From positions 100,199,951-100,263,950 of the forward strand of contig CM022945.1 in the NCBI GenBank assembly GCA_012931725.1: 64,000 nucleotides of DNA, in the 5' to 3' direction. Positions 11,730 through 22,929 of the stretch are shown piece by piece. Each line of letters opens with the position of its first letter. The first letter of the stretch is position 1. Origin of the DNA: Litsea cubeba (Eukaryota > Streptophyta > Magnoliopsida > Laurales > Lauraceae). The notes under the pieces were generated by a model, which worked only from the letters and a program-made list of their open reading frames with translations, had not been told where the DNA came from and ran no database searches. The position numbers and the translations under genes are program-made.

Positions 11730-12691
11730 AAGAACAAAATTTAGAGAGAATGTATTCTTTACATTGTGTGAATGAACATTGTTTTGATTTCGATTACTTG
11801 TGTGGGAGAGAAGGAAAAAAAAGAGTAAACTACTCTTTACAGGATCATCTAAAAGTATCTCAATAGAACATGTGTGTAACTTTAGCCTTCAATTTATGCA
11901 TGTTGTGGACTCGTGGTTCCATTTGCTCAGTTATCTTCCCACATTTGCCCTTCTAAAAATATATAGCGAAACATGCACTGTTGGTAATTGATTTTTAATT
12001 GGCCATGAGAACACCATTGTGGGACTCACTTCTTGGAAACACAAAACATCACCAAACAACCCTATCATTTTAGGGATATTCCACACTGCATCCAATTGAC
12101 TTGCCCTGCATCATCTGCAGTGTTTCAGTTCAACGCTGAAAACTTAGCGTGTGAATAAATCCAGAATGAATATAACATGATCTTGTGAAAGCAACTTCAG
12201 ACAGGTACCTCTGGTTGTGTGAACTTCTCAAGAAGTTCACAAACAGAATGATAAATCATTATACTTCTCAAGACACAGCATTAACATGTTGCATTTGCTT
12301 ATCCTTTTTATGAACCATCTATTACGCTGGTGAGGAAAATCTTTTCTATGCATGTTGATGGCCCACCAAGAGGAAGGCATAGGCAAAGAGAATATGGATG
12401 GAAGTAGCAATAAAAGAGGAATGAGAAAAAAACATATTTCATGTAGCAGATCCCAACTTAGTCGGGACAAGGCCTTGATGACGATGACGTTCTATTTTAT
12501 AATTTGTATAACAATATCTTTGGTGCACAATGTTTCTCTTTGAGCTCCGAACTCATTTATATTTTAATTTGAACCCCTTTTATCTATTGTCTCCATGCAA
12601 GGACTTTTTATTGCGGTTTAGCATGATGGGATTTTGAACGACAGCTAATCATATCAAGGGTTAATAAGAAGGCGAGAGCCCAAACCAACAC
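11730..12691. other. Kinesin 3' flank, no gene seen
   Basis: The kinesin 3' UTR probably occupies the first 200-300 bases. Near 12445 the phrase GCAGATCCCAACTTAGTCGG followed by GACAAGGC recurs in variant form near 59220 and, inverted, near 18145. It is a dispersed plant repeat tail that I cannot assign. No other coding or RNA feature is supported. Confidence 0.5.
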
Positions 12692-13180
12692 TGTCACGAC
12701 CCCGGATAAGGACCAAGCCAACCAAGGTCCTAATCCGGGACCATGGCGCGGCAGACTAGAAAATTTCACCTGCGCATGCTATTTCCCACAGGTTTCTGCG
12801 GTGAGGATTCCACAAAACCGATGCCTCACAAACAAACACGAATAATAATTTGCAGAAGCATGTAGCAAACACAACATGTAACTCAACAAAATATAGAAAG
12901 TAATTTTAATATTTACAATCCGAAAAGAAAAGCCAACAAAGGCTTATGTAAACAAAATCCCAAAATGAGGTAGACACTCTCAAAACATGTGATACATAGC
13001 TCATGGCCCAACCCGATGTCTAGATGACATCGTCGGGCTGCTGCTCTCTAGCATACTGCGGCTCAACCGCCTCCTCCTCATGCTCATCCTCAAGGGCAAC
13101 GGAACCTGTACTTGAGCACCAAATTATGATGGGTCAAACACAATGGTCTGGCATGTGATTGAAAAAGGTAACAAACATGC
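12692..13180 (-). mobile_element. Probable LTR fragment or solo LTR
   Basis: The left edge TGTCACGACCCC is, on the - strand, the GGGGTCGTGACA end seen in many plant Ty3/gypsy LTRs. A TG...CA boundary near 13180 (read on the - strand, TGTTACCTTTTTCAATC) is possible. Just inside, the - strand carries a short acidic reading frame (EDEHEEEAVEPQYARE) that stops at DDVI. No target duplication was confirmed, so the extent and type are tentative. Confidence 0.4.
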
Positions 13181-13720
13181 TAAAATATAGATAAGTTTCA
13201 CAAATTACAAAACATAACTTAAATCAGAAATAACAAGTAAAACAAATGTATTCTTGGAATACTCATTTCATATAAAATAGGATGTAAATCTTCAAAAATT
13301 GCCAAACAATAAAAATATTATATTGTTATAATATTGCATTATTGCATTCTATACTATTTTATTCTTGCAATATTTATATCTGTAAATATTTTATTCTGTA
13401 AACATCCTAAAAGAGGGCGTTTTCTTGTTAAAAATGCCCGAGGATTTATATATTAGCCTTCCTCATATATATATATATATATAAGAAATATTCATATGCA
13501 TCCATCCCTCTCCAAGGGACACTTATATGACTTTTTTTCTTTGCATATGAATATTCCTCTTTTGCAAATAACCATATATGACTTTTTCTCTTTTGCACAT
13601 CTCTAAGCCCAGACCTCAAAAAAATCTGGACCATAGATTTTGAGGTCAACATCACACCTTGGTTTAGCAATAAATAGGAGACAATACTCAATGCTTGTAA
13701 TCTTCATTTGATAAAAGAAG

Positions 13721-13945
13721 ATGGAGTTGGTGATGGAGATATTGACAGGAAAGCTTTTCCATGTGCAGATAGACCAAAGTGCTACAGTTAAAGAGCTGAA
13801 GAAGAAGATTGCAGTGCAAGAGGCTTTACCCGAATATCGCCTGATTCTTGTTCAGAGAAGTGGCCAACTGATAAAGGAAGATCAATCCTCATTAGCTGAT
13901 TATGGGGTTAAAGAAGGGTCACACATTTATGTCTTTTTTTCATAA
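13721..13945 (+). CDS. Single-domain ubiquitin-like protein
   Basis: One uninterrupted frame of 74 residues. It aligns with ubiquitin over its whole length: TGK at residues 9-11 matches the ubiquitin TGK at 9-11, the helix region VKELKKKIAVQEALP matches the ubiquitin helix, and LADYGVKEGSHIYVF matches ubiquitin LADYNIQKESTLHLV. The C-terminal di-glycine needed for conjugation is absent and the protein ends IYVFFS, so it is unlikely to be a covalent modifier. The ATG at 13721 is preceded by an A-rich leader and a TATA-like AATAAATAGG near 13670. No intron is needed. It could be an active small gene of the ubiquitin-domain type found in plants, or a retained fragment of a larger protein; length and intact fold favour the former. 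Confidence 0.65.
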   Translation: MELVMEILTGKLFHVQIDQSATVKELKKKIAVQEALPEYRLILVQRSGQLIKEDQSSLADYGVKEGSHIYVFFS

Positions 13946-14009
13946 AATGGTGGAATGTTGGACTCCATAGCCCTTGTGGCAGCTGCAATAAACAAACAGT
14001 GGAATGATT

Positions 14010-14043
<34 letters not shown>

Positions 14044-15451
14044 TAGTGCGCATGTGCAATTTAAGGGTGTCGTGTGTTTGGTCCATTTGGATGGACCAAG
14101 GATGGGCTCCAGAAGCGTTAGCTTACGGAATCTTATCCTAAGCTTGAGCTCAGTAGAGTCTTACTCTATATCTATTATAATAAAAAAAATGTCTTTATCA
14201 TTTATCATTTTCTTAATATTTATCTAATGTGGCTTCTTAGAAATATAATCTTTCCAAACATATATATTTTTTCTGACTGATGTTTGATGCGCATTCATAT
14301 AATTCCTCCATGATAGATTATGTCGCAAACATGTGTAAGATTAAAGCTAGAAAAAAGTCAATTAGCAAAAAACATCAGGGGTCATTTGTTTAATTGCAAA
14401 GAATTATAAGACTAGTATCACCGAAATCGATTAAAAATAAAAAATAAAAGGTGAATATTAAAAAAATAACCTCACATTTGAAAAGTGAATCAAGAGAATA
14501 AGCTAGTATCCCAACAAATCAAATTCTTGAAAATTCATGGTATCATCTATGCTTCTTCGCTTTATATTTTTACTTGTTGACTCTGCAATAATACGTTGTT
14601 GGAGCTCATTTGACCATTAGTTGCTATGTACTCATTTTGAAGCCAAAAAAAGGCCCAACAAACCAAATTTTTGTTTGCACTTCGAAATAAAAATAGCAAC
14701 CATGATCTTCTATGGAGAAAAGGGTATAGCCAATGACAATAATGCTTCGCGCGTCTTGATAGAGTGGGAAGATTTAAGTGGTTTGGGACATTAAATTAGA
14801 TAGGGCCTAAAGCATTTTACCTAAGTCATGCCATGTTGGTCTTTGGTTGATATATTGGTTTCTTTTAGCCCTTTATCAAAGAGAAATCTTGAAAAAAGAA
14901 AACCGATCAATATGTGATTTCAATTGACTTTTAAGATTTTTAGATGTAAATAAGTAATAAAGTATAATATAAATATTGTGAAACAATCACAATTATTATC
15001 TACAATTTTTTTGAAAACTGTTTTCTCAAAATGGAAATATTATAATGTTAATCATATAAGGATGTATGTGAACTTTGGGATCCATTCATATGCCGAAAAT
15101 AAAGTATGTTAAAAGTTGATAATCACCTAATTTAGAAGTCACAGAATCATCACTCATCACTAGGAGTCTAGGAGTAAAAACTTCAACCTTTTACCTACAA
15201 CATTAATGTCTAGTCTTCAATCAACAACTGGCTACATTTGATTGCAATGTTGAGTATAGTGCGTGTAAATTTCTCACGGGCAATGGCAGCTACTAGAAAA
15301 ATTTTTAGACGATTTGGTCGTAGAAACGTATCCACATGGATACTGCTTAGATTTTTCACAATCACAATAGATATTCGAGAATCCTACTATATTCAAAAGA
15401 GATTCCCTGTAAATCCTTAGAATTTCTATTTTTAGCCATCATTTAATATAT
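13946..15451. other. AT-rich intergenic region
   Basis: Holds a TA microsatellite at about 14018-14045. I see no coding region, RNA gene or element with clear ends in the rest. Confidence 0.5.
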
Positions 15452-16262
15452 GGAGAATTTTCAAAAAAACCCTTAACTTTTGGGTGATTTTTAAAACAAG
15501 GGTCAAAAGTATTCAAAATTTAAAAAACGTATGAAAGTTTGCAAGACTTTTTTCACTCAAGTCCAATCAGGCAATCCATACCCCACAGCCGGTAATTTTG
15601 TATAAACAAAAACTCAAAAGGACAAAAGTACCCCTAGTGAGTAGTAAGTAGGTAAAAAGGAGATTTTCAAAAAAATCATAAACTTTTTATGTGGGCACTC
15701 TAATTATTAACCTAGTCAATAGTTAATTTCAGTTTTCACGTCATGATCAATCCAATATTTGGGCACTCTAATTATTAAGCTAAATTTCAGTGCAATCAAT
15801 GCATAGGTTATAGAAGTGACTTGGAACAAGCAAAGTGATCTTATAGTTGGTCCAACATTTTAGAGAAGGAATGAAATCAAATTGATTTTTTTCATTTTGA
15901 AATTAAAAAAAAAAAAGCTGCCAACAGTGGATGGAGATCTCCCAAGAGGACCTAATTGAAAAAAGTCTTGAAAACTTTCATACCTTTTTGAAATATTCAA
16001 TTCCTTGGTCCTTTTTTGAAAACCACCTAAAAAGTTTGGGACTGTTTTGAAATTTTCATTTTTACCTACTTACTACTCACTAAGGGCACTTTTGTCCTTT
16101 TGAGTTTTTGTTTATACAAAATTGCCGGCAGTGGGTATAGATTGCCGGATTGGACCTGATTGAAATAAATCTTGAAATTCTTCTTATGTTTTTCAAATAT
16201 TGAATTCTTTTGACCTTTTTTTTAAATCACCCAAAAGTTAAGGACTTTTTTGAAAATTTCCC
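15452..16262. mobile_element. MULE-type foldback MITE with 9-bp target duplication
   Basis: The 811-base element starts GGAGAATTTTCAAAAAAACC and ends, on the - strand, GGGAAATTTTCAAAAAAGTC. Inverted arms of over 200 bases follow (shared segments include TTAACTTTTGGGTGATT, AAACAAAAACTCAAAAGGAC and GTGAGTAGTAAGTAGGTAAA). It is bounded by a perfect 9-base direct repeat TTAATATAT (15443-15451 and 16263-16271), the length produced by Mutator-like transposition. A second, more divergent copy of the terminal motif lies inside each arm (about 15660 and 16050), so the arms are partly duplicated. It encodes nothing recognisable. Confidence 0.85.
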
Positions 16263-16574
16263 TTAATATATTGCTGAGACCTTCCTTATTAGATATATTT
16301 TTAGCCATTATTAGATATACCCAAGAAAAGCTACATGAATTCTTTTAGTTATTCAAAAGATCCTACTTGTAAAATTTAAACCCCTCATAATGATCCCATG
16401 TTTCAACAAAATAGGAAAATATTGTTTCGGCTTATCCCCGAGCGCTATCTTTATAAAATGCCATCTTTGTTTCTTTTTTTTTTTCCAATGAATCAATTGA
16501 GAGTGTGCAATTAGTCGAAATTATATTTTATATAGGTGACACTCAAGGATACACTACTAGAAAAAGGAGCATTC

Positions 16575-16680
16575 GCGGCTGAGAAAGCGGGCGGCCGCTT
16601 GTGGCGGTCGCAAATGGGGCTATTAGCGACCGCCAGAAGCGACATTTGCGACCGCTTATGGCGGTCGCTGGAGCCTGATA
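16575..16680. repeat. Left subterminal repeats of the CACTA element
   Basis: Copies of TGGCGGTCGC and GCGACCGCCA in both orientations follow the terminal repeat. In this superfamily such repeats are the binding sites of the TnpA protein. Confidence 0.85.
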
Positions 16681-16829
16681 AAAACGCGCCCGAAACCCTC
16701 CTCTTCCCACTTTTTTTTTTCCTTTTCCCCTCCCGCGCGCGATCTGCAATCCCTTGCTCCCGCGCGCGATCTGCAATCCCCGCACCAGGGGTGATTCCGC
16801 CGGAACCCACCTGCGCCGGAGCTGCCACT

Positions 16830-17200
16830 GGTTCTCTCCCTCCCTCCCTCTCCCTCTCCCTCTCCCTCTCCCTCTCTCTCTCTATTTCTCTCTCTATCTC
16901 CCTCGCTCCCTCTCCCTGTCGCTCTGCAGTACGTCTACCCTCCCGCGCGTCTGGGCCGCCACCGGAAATCTCTCTCGCGCTCCCTATGCCGGAGCCGCCC
17001 CTCGGTCTCTCTCTACCCCTCCAGCCCTCTCTCTATTTCTCTCTCTCCCTCACTCCCTCTCGCTCTGCCTCTCTCCCTCTCTCTATATCTCTCTCTCCCT
17101 CACTCCCTTTCGCACTGCCTCTCTCTCTCTTTATTTCTCTCCCTCCCTCCCTCCCTCTCCCTCTCGCTCTGCACTTCGCCCTCCCGCCGCTGTGCTGCCT
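16830..17200 (+). repeat. CCCTCT/CT-rich low-complexity tract
   Basis: Repeated CTCCCTCTCCCT and CTCTCTCT units, with several larger imperfect duplications. The open frames through it are compositional. The tract ends shortly before TTGCAG/GTAAGT at about 17247, a strong splice donor, so it may be part of the leader exon of the CACTA gene. Confidence 0.6.
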
Positions 17201-17247
17201 CCCTTTCCAAACCGACCATATCCTTCTGCGTTTTTTCTGACTTGCAG

Positions 17248-18518
17248 GTAAGTTTTTTTTTTCATTTTTTTTTGCTGCTCTTTTCTGTAGCTTTTAATTG
17301 ATTGATTTTAGGGAATCAAAGGATTTTTTCTTTTATCAGATTATGGTTCAGAATGGTTTTTTTCCCCATTTGCTCTAGAACTCGTTTGAAATTGTACTTA
17401 TTTTCCCCATTTCCACAATGAGCGATCAGAACTCAGATGTAGATGGATGGTCCCCATTTCTTGGGCTTTTGACTGCTGCTTTGGGTTTTGCAGCAGAGGC
17501 CAAACGGATCACTTATGGTTGAAATACTCCCAACTTCCTTTTTTTTTTAATTATGTTTGGTTGTCTTCAAACTTTTCAGATTTGATTTGGGTTTTATGGA
17601 TTTTGCCCAAATCTTTTTTTATGGCTGTTGTGTGTGGCAAATGCTTCCAAGTTGACAGATTTCCTTTTGGCTTCAACTGGTTTCTTCTTTACGTTGATAA
17701 TACTTGTGCGATTCAAATTGCCCTCATCTAGTGTATCACGAGCAAACAAAAGATATAGAGGTTGACTGACATTTTATTTGTGAACAATTACAAGAACAAC
17801 TTTTGTCTCTTCCTCGTGATCATCATTACTCCATCTTGTAAGTCTTTTTACCAATGCTATGATAGGCGACAAATTATTTTCTTGTATCCAAATTGATGTT
17901 TTTTCATTGGCATCAATTTAAGGGGGAGTGTGAAGAAAAATAGTTTCAAGTGTCTCATGAATCATCATTGTAAATTATTGTGTATAGTATTTCAATTTAC
18001 CTTACAGCCACCACACTGTAATTCTCCCTAAGATTTGATAGGATCAGAGATTGGTTGTAATTAGGATTGTATTCCAATGATAAACAGAGGGCACCTCCAT
18101 TTTATCTCAAAATCACTTAAGACTTGTGTTTATTTTCAATCTTCAAGGCCTTGTTCCAACATTATGGGGTCGGCTAAAAGAAACTCTACATAGGCTATGA
18201 CTACGATACTGTTTAACAACCCCCACCCCCCCCACACACACACACACACACCACACACACACACACACAAAAAAAAAAAAAAAAGGATGTGGCAAATTAA
18301 ATAGACACCACCTGGACTCAAAGCACTCGCTTGCATAAGATCAGGCATGGAGCCCTTTTGCACTATGCAAATGCGCCTGCGCACAAGATGCACCATGGGT
18401 TCTTTTTTTTTCCGCCTTGTGTGGATATAAACCCAGGACATGTTGTCTCTTATACCATCTCAAGTTGCTAATCAATACAATGCCTAGGCATTAGAGGTGA
18501 AGCAAATTAACTACTTAA

Positions 18519-18563
<45 letters not shown>

Positions 18564-19006
18564 TATAACCAAGTCAACTTGTGAGAACCCAGCAATCCAC
18601 ATCACCACCTTATTCTCTTGCTTAAGTTGGTAGAAAAAGTTTGTGAGAAGTAAAAGGCCTTCATACTCACTATCATTTAATTTCATGGAGATGAAAATCC
18701 TCTGTGTCATTCTTTCCACTCCAACATATTGTCAATTTAAAGAAATTGCATAGTAATGAAATAGCCATTGCATATGATAGATTATGTCAGTTGATTTAAA
18801 ATATATATATATATATGTACCACAATGTAACTCGTTTTCTTTCAAAAAAAAAAATCATTTTACATGTTGTAATTCATGAGAAGGGTATATATCAAGTGAG
18901 TGTAGTTGAAATTGCTATAAGTGATATATGAATTGTAACAAGAACTATGGGTTGGTCAGGAAGAGAGGGGGGGGGGGGGACCAAGAACTATGGGTTGGTC
19001 AGGAAG

Positions 19007-19046
<40 letters not shown>

Positions 19047-20285
19047 GGGATTTTAAAAAGTGGAAGTAGCACTCTATTTTTTAGAAGCGGATCCTGTACT
19101 CAGTTCAATATATGTATGTGTGTGTGTCCTAAGGCATTATACAAACTCTAGTATTTTTTTTTTCAAGATATTACACGCATTTTATTTTTTTATATGGGAA
19201 AATAGTATTTCGTTAGGCACACAAACTTCTGGTATTAGTTCTGCTCACATGTTGCATTAATCAAAAGTGGGTGTATAAGAAAATTCTCTCCTCCTCAGAT
19301 AAGGAGCCGTTATATTCAATGGTTCAGGTTTTTATTTTTTATTTTAGTTTAGGATTGGATATTCTATATGGAATTATGGATGAGTTTCTTTGATTTCAGT
19401 GGGCTTCGCATTTACTTGACTTGAGCCATTCAAAACACATTCCATAGAATGGCACATAATTAACCACTTTATAATCATTCAACTGGGATAAATTTTTAAC
19501 AAATTTGTATAAAAGTAGGGAGTTAGATCAGCACTTAATCTTGTTTCGAACATATTAATCAATTGTAATAAAACTTACCCAAAAAATTGGGCCCTTCCTA
19601 TTCATAGTGGGGTGTGAGTTAGGGGTGTCTCAAGTCTAGGAAAATAAGTGCCTTCATAAACCCACGGTAAATTGTTCTCAAGTCAAAGAAAAGAGTTCCA
19701 GTGTTACTGTGAAACTCAGAACTTGAATTTCTGGTAATATTTTTGCTAGCTAAAAATCCAAAAGGTAGGTTCAAGGAAATTAGTATCAGCAAGTGGATTT
19801 CCATTCCTCATTTTTCTCTGTCCTTTTATGAAGCGGAGGGAATTGATGTGTTGCTTGATTTCCATGTGACGACAGCCATAGTAGGGCCGACGATCCTGAC
19901 ATTGCCGTAAGCGTTCAGAGGATGTGATGGAGCGTGGGGCTCTTGTCGCTGGCTGGTGAAGGGCAGCCACCATCTTCTCCTGCAATTTTATGTCTAACAC
20001 AATTCCCTGTTGAACCATTAAAAAAACAAATCTTACTTTATTCTACTGAGCTCAAAGAACCTGCTTCTATACATGAACTTCATATCAATCTCCTTTCTTC
20101 ATATAACCCAAGGTTTCACCCTTACATAGTTTTCTAGGATGATAGTCCTGTTACATGACCAGTGAAAGATTGAGAAGTAATTCACCAATGTTAAATTTCA
20201 GTGTATATAATTTTTAAATGTTAAATTCAATTATCTATTTAAATTAATTTATCTTACAAACATTTGAACAGATATGTAAGGACGT
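17248..20285 (+). other. Putative leader intron of the CACTA gene
   Basis: Lies between the donor TTGCAG/GTAAGT (about 17247) and the acceptor near 20271 (TTTGAACAG). It contains microsatellites: an AC tract with poly-A (about 18235-18285), a CT tract (18521-18553), a TA tract (about 18801-18816), and a duplicated 35-base unit ending in G homopolymers (18945-19050). No protein is recognisable in it. Confidence 0.45.
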
Positions 20286-20309
20286 AAGAGGAGAGATCGT
20301 CCACTGACG

Positions 20310-22093
20310 ATGGACGAGCTACTGCGCCAGTCCCAGGCCAGCACGGCATCTGGGGACAGTAGACCTACATCTCGTGCCGCCCAGCCTAGTTCGATGGCCT
20401 CACCGAGTAGGCCATCGACCTCTCATTCGAGTCCATCGACTGCTCCACCTTCACCATCTCGGCCAGCAGCAGCCGATACACAGACCGGTATAAGTTTATT
20501 TAATTAAAACATTTTAATTCAATAATATTATTTTATTTCAATTTAATTAGATTATCTCTTATTTGAACAGGTTCTGTGATCACGGGCCCATCTACCAGCA
20601 GGGGGAGAGGCCCTGCTAGAGGGATCCGGACGTGGAATTCTGGTCATCCCATTGACGTGGCATTTGATGAGACATACCACCCGGTGGGTCCGCTCGCTCG
20701 CCAGCTCATCAGCCAGTTGGGACATATGGTCCGAGATCCACATGCATTCCCTTTGACTACACTTGATTGGGAGGCATTCCCGGTGGAGTCATTGGATCGT
20801 ATCTGGATGCAAGTTAAGGTAATAATTTAACATTTCTCCGCAGGATGTGTCAATTTATCTCATAACTAAATGAAAAATTATTTGTCCTTTTCAGGACAAT
20901 TTGAGGGCATGTCCTGAGCTCTTCCGGCCAGTTTGCATGTCGAAGTGCCGGAAGATGTGGAAGGATCATAAAAATAAAATGAAAATGCAGCATTGGAAGC
21001 CATACCAGGATGCCCCCGACATACTTGAGCGAGTTCCGACGGGCATTCTCCCGGAACAGTGGACTCAGCTCGTCCGGTACTGGACGAGCGAGGAGGCAAA
21101 GGTGAGAAACTTGTATGTACTTTTTTATTTTTATTTTAACAGTTTATTAGTCCACTGTTGTAACTAACAAAAATTAATTGATAAATTATTAAAATAGAGA
21201 GGCGGATACAAATGCGCGGAACCGCGCAATGCAGGGTCCCGCACACAGGTTGGGGACTCGACACATCACCCAGGTCCGCCATGAGGTAAAAAAGTTAGAT
21301 CATATATGTAATTTTTATTGTTTTCATTTTGTATGATATTATACTAATAATATAACTCTCAACCAAACAACTGCGTTCCAGGGGCGATCCGGTCGACAGG
21401 ATGTCTGTATGGATGCTTTCTCGAGACCATCGCCACCCGGAGGTTGCAGCTATCCTCGTAAGTTTTTATATTGAACTACTTAAAATATCCGTCTATTAAT
21501 ATGTCTTATTATGCATAATAATATATTAAATGAATCAACTACGCAGGCCCAGTATCAGTCACGCCTGGAGCAGTTACCCGAGGACCAGCGAAGTTTGCCC
21601 TCGCGGAGGGATGAGATATTCCACTCCATCGTTGGCCGGGACGGGCACGGATACACGCTCACGTATGGGACGGGCATTCCACGCGGGCACATCGCGCGAG
21701 CGGAGTCATCTGGTGATAGCTCCTCCCAGGGCTTGCGCTACCGTACAGATGAGGAGGTCGAGGAGTTGCTGCAGTCCATGAAGGCATCGATCAGGGAGGA
21801 GATGAGGGCTGAGATGAGAGCGGAGTTGGCAGAGCTGGAGGCTCGTCTATCACAGAGTCGCGGCCCGCTCTCTTCAGACCAACCACCCACTACTCAAGTT
21901 AGTAAGAAAAAAAATTGTACAATTAAATTGTGAATTATGTTATTGATGTGTCAATATTTATGTTTATTTTAATTATTTTTAACTGTATATTAAATAATTA
22001 CAGGCACCTGACGCTGGCAGCGGCCACAGGGCCAGACATGACTCGGTTGGAGAGGGCAGTCATGATCCAGCAGGCTCGACTGATCCTGACCAG
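20310..22093 (+). CDS. CACTA TnpA-like protein (Transposase_24 type)
   Basis: Proposed exons 20310-20487, 20571-20818, 20895-21101, 21202-21285, 21382-21457, 21547-21897 and 22004-22093; a further 3' exon is likely but not identified. The protein opens with a Ser/Pro-rich segment and then a core with WKDHKNKMK, ILPEQWTQLVRYW, NARNRAMQGPAHRLGTRHI and DPVDRMSVWMLSRDH, the pattern I know from the plant Ptta/En/Spm Transposase_24 domain. A charged coiled segment (KASIREEMRAEMRAELAELE) follows and could mediate dimerisation. By analogy with TnpA it would bind the subterminal repeats and bring transposon ends together. The exon at 21382 needs one base fewer to stay in frame (GGGG after the acceptor), so this copy may be frameshifted. 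It lies inside the CACTA element and is not a host gene. Confidence 0.75.
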
Positions 22094-22929
22094 GTATATT
22101 AATTAGCCTCTGTATACAATCAACGTGCAAACGGGCTCCGGTGATTTACATTCATCCATTAAAAGAGGATAAGTTCCCACATTTTTTTATGAATCCAAGA
22201 ACATAGTAACCAAGCGAATCTACAAGAAACATAAGCAAGTAACTAGTTTTATATAAAATTTAAATCTTGTATCCTATCTCTAGTCTTTGATGTCAACCAT
22301 TTTACTTTTGCAAGATTAATGATTAGATTTTTTCCTAGTACCACAAATGTCACTTGCTATCATATTTGGTTTATTCTAATATATGTACAGGGGATTGATT
22401 ACATAAGTTTGACCTCACCATGCATTAAAACAAGGTTGAATCAAATCCGTGCATGTTCAGTCCACTTTGTGAAGATCCAAAACATTCATGTGAAGTTCAT
22501 AAGATGCTTTTGTATTAGACTGTAGACATCATTTTCTGTTTTGAAGATGGGCTGAATAGAAATGTTTGTCCTGAATTTGTGACTCTTTTAAAAAACCCAG
22601 GTGCTATGAAAATATTTAGGAAGATGGACATACCTCATCTAGAGATTGGAGATTTTCTTGGTAAACTATCTCTCTCTCTATATTTTTTATATTTATGCTA
22701 TCCTTAGTTTCTTCTTTTTGTAATTGTAAATCACTTTCCTATCACATGTAAATTTGACAAACGACCACTTAGCCTATCATTTTTATGAGATATATAGTTG
22801 CATAAATGCTAAACTTGCATGATGAATTCAGAGGCCTACAAAGATAAACGAGCACTAGAATTTAGGCAATCAAATCAGTAATTCACAATGATTTATCAGC
22901 TCAGATCTCAATGTGATATTTCAGCTCAG
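22094..22929. other. CACTA interior between gene and array
   Basis: AT-rich with no gene I can support; probably 3' sequence of the TnpA-like gene and spacer. Confidence 0.4.

Noticed and set aside
16536..17251. Long Ser/Leu/Pro-rich frames on the + strand
   Set aside because: They are translation of CT/CCCT low-complexity DNA and start in the CACTA terminus; no domain is recognisable.
19619..20018. Possible - strand gene inside the CACTA intron
   Set aside because: The frames are short, lack known motifs and have no convincing splice sites.
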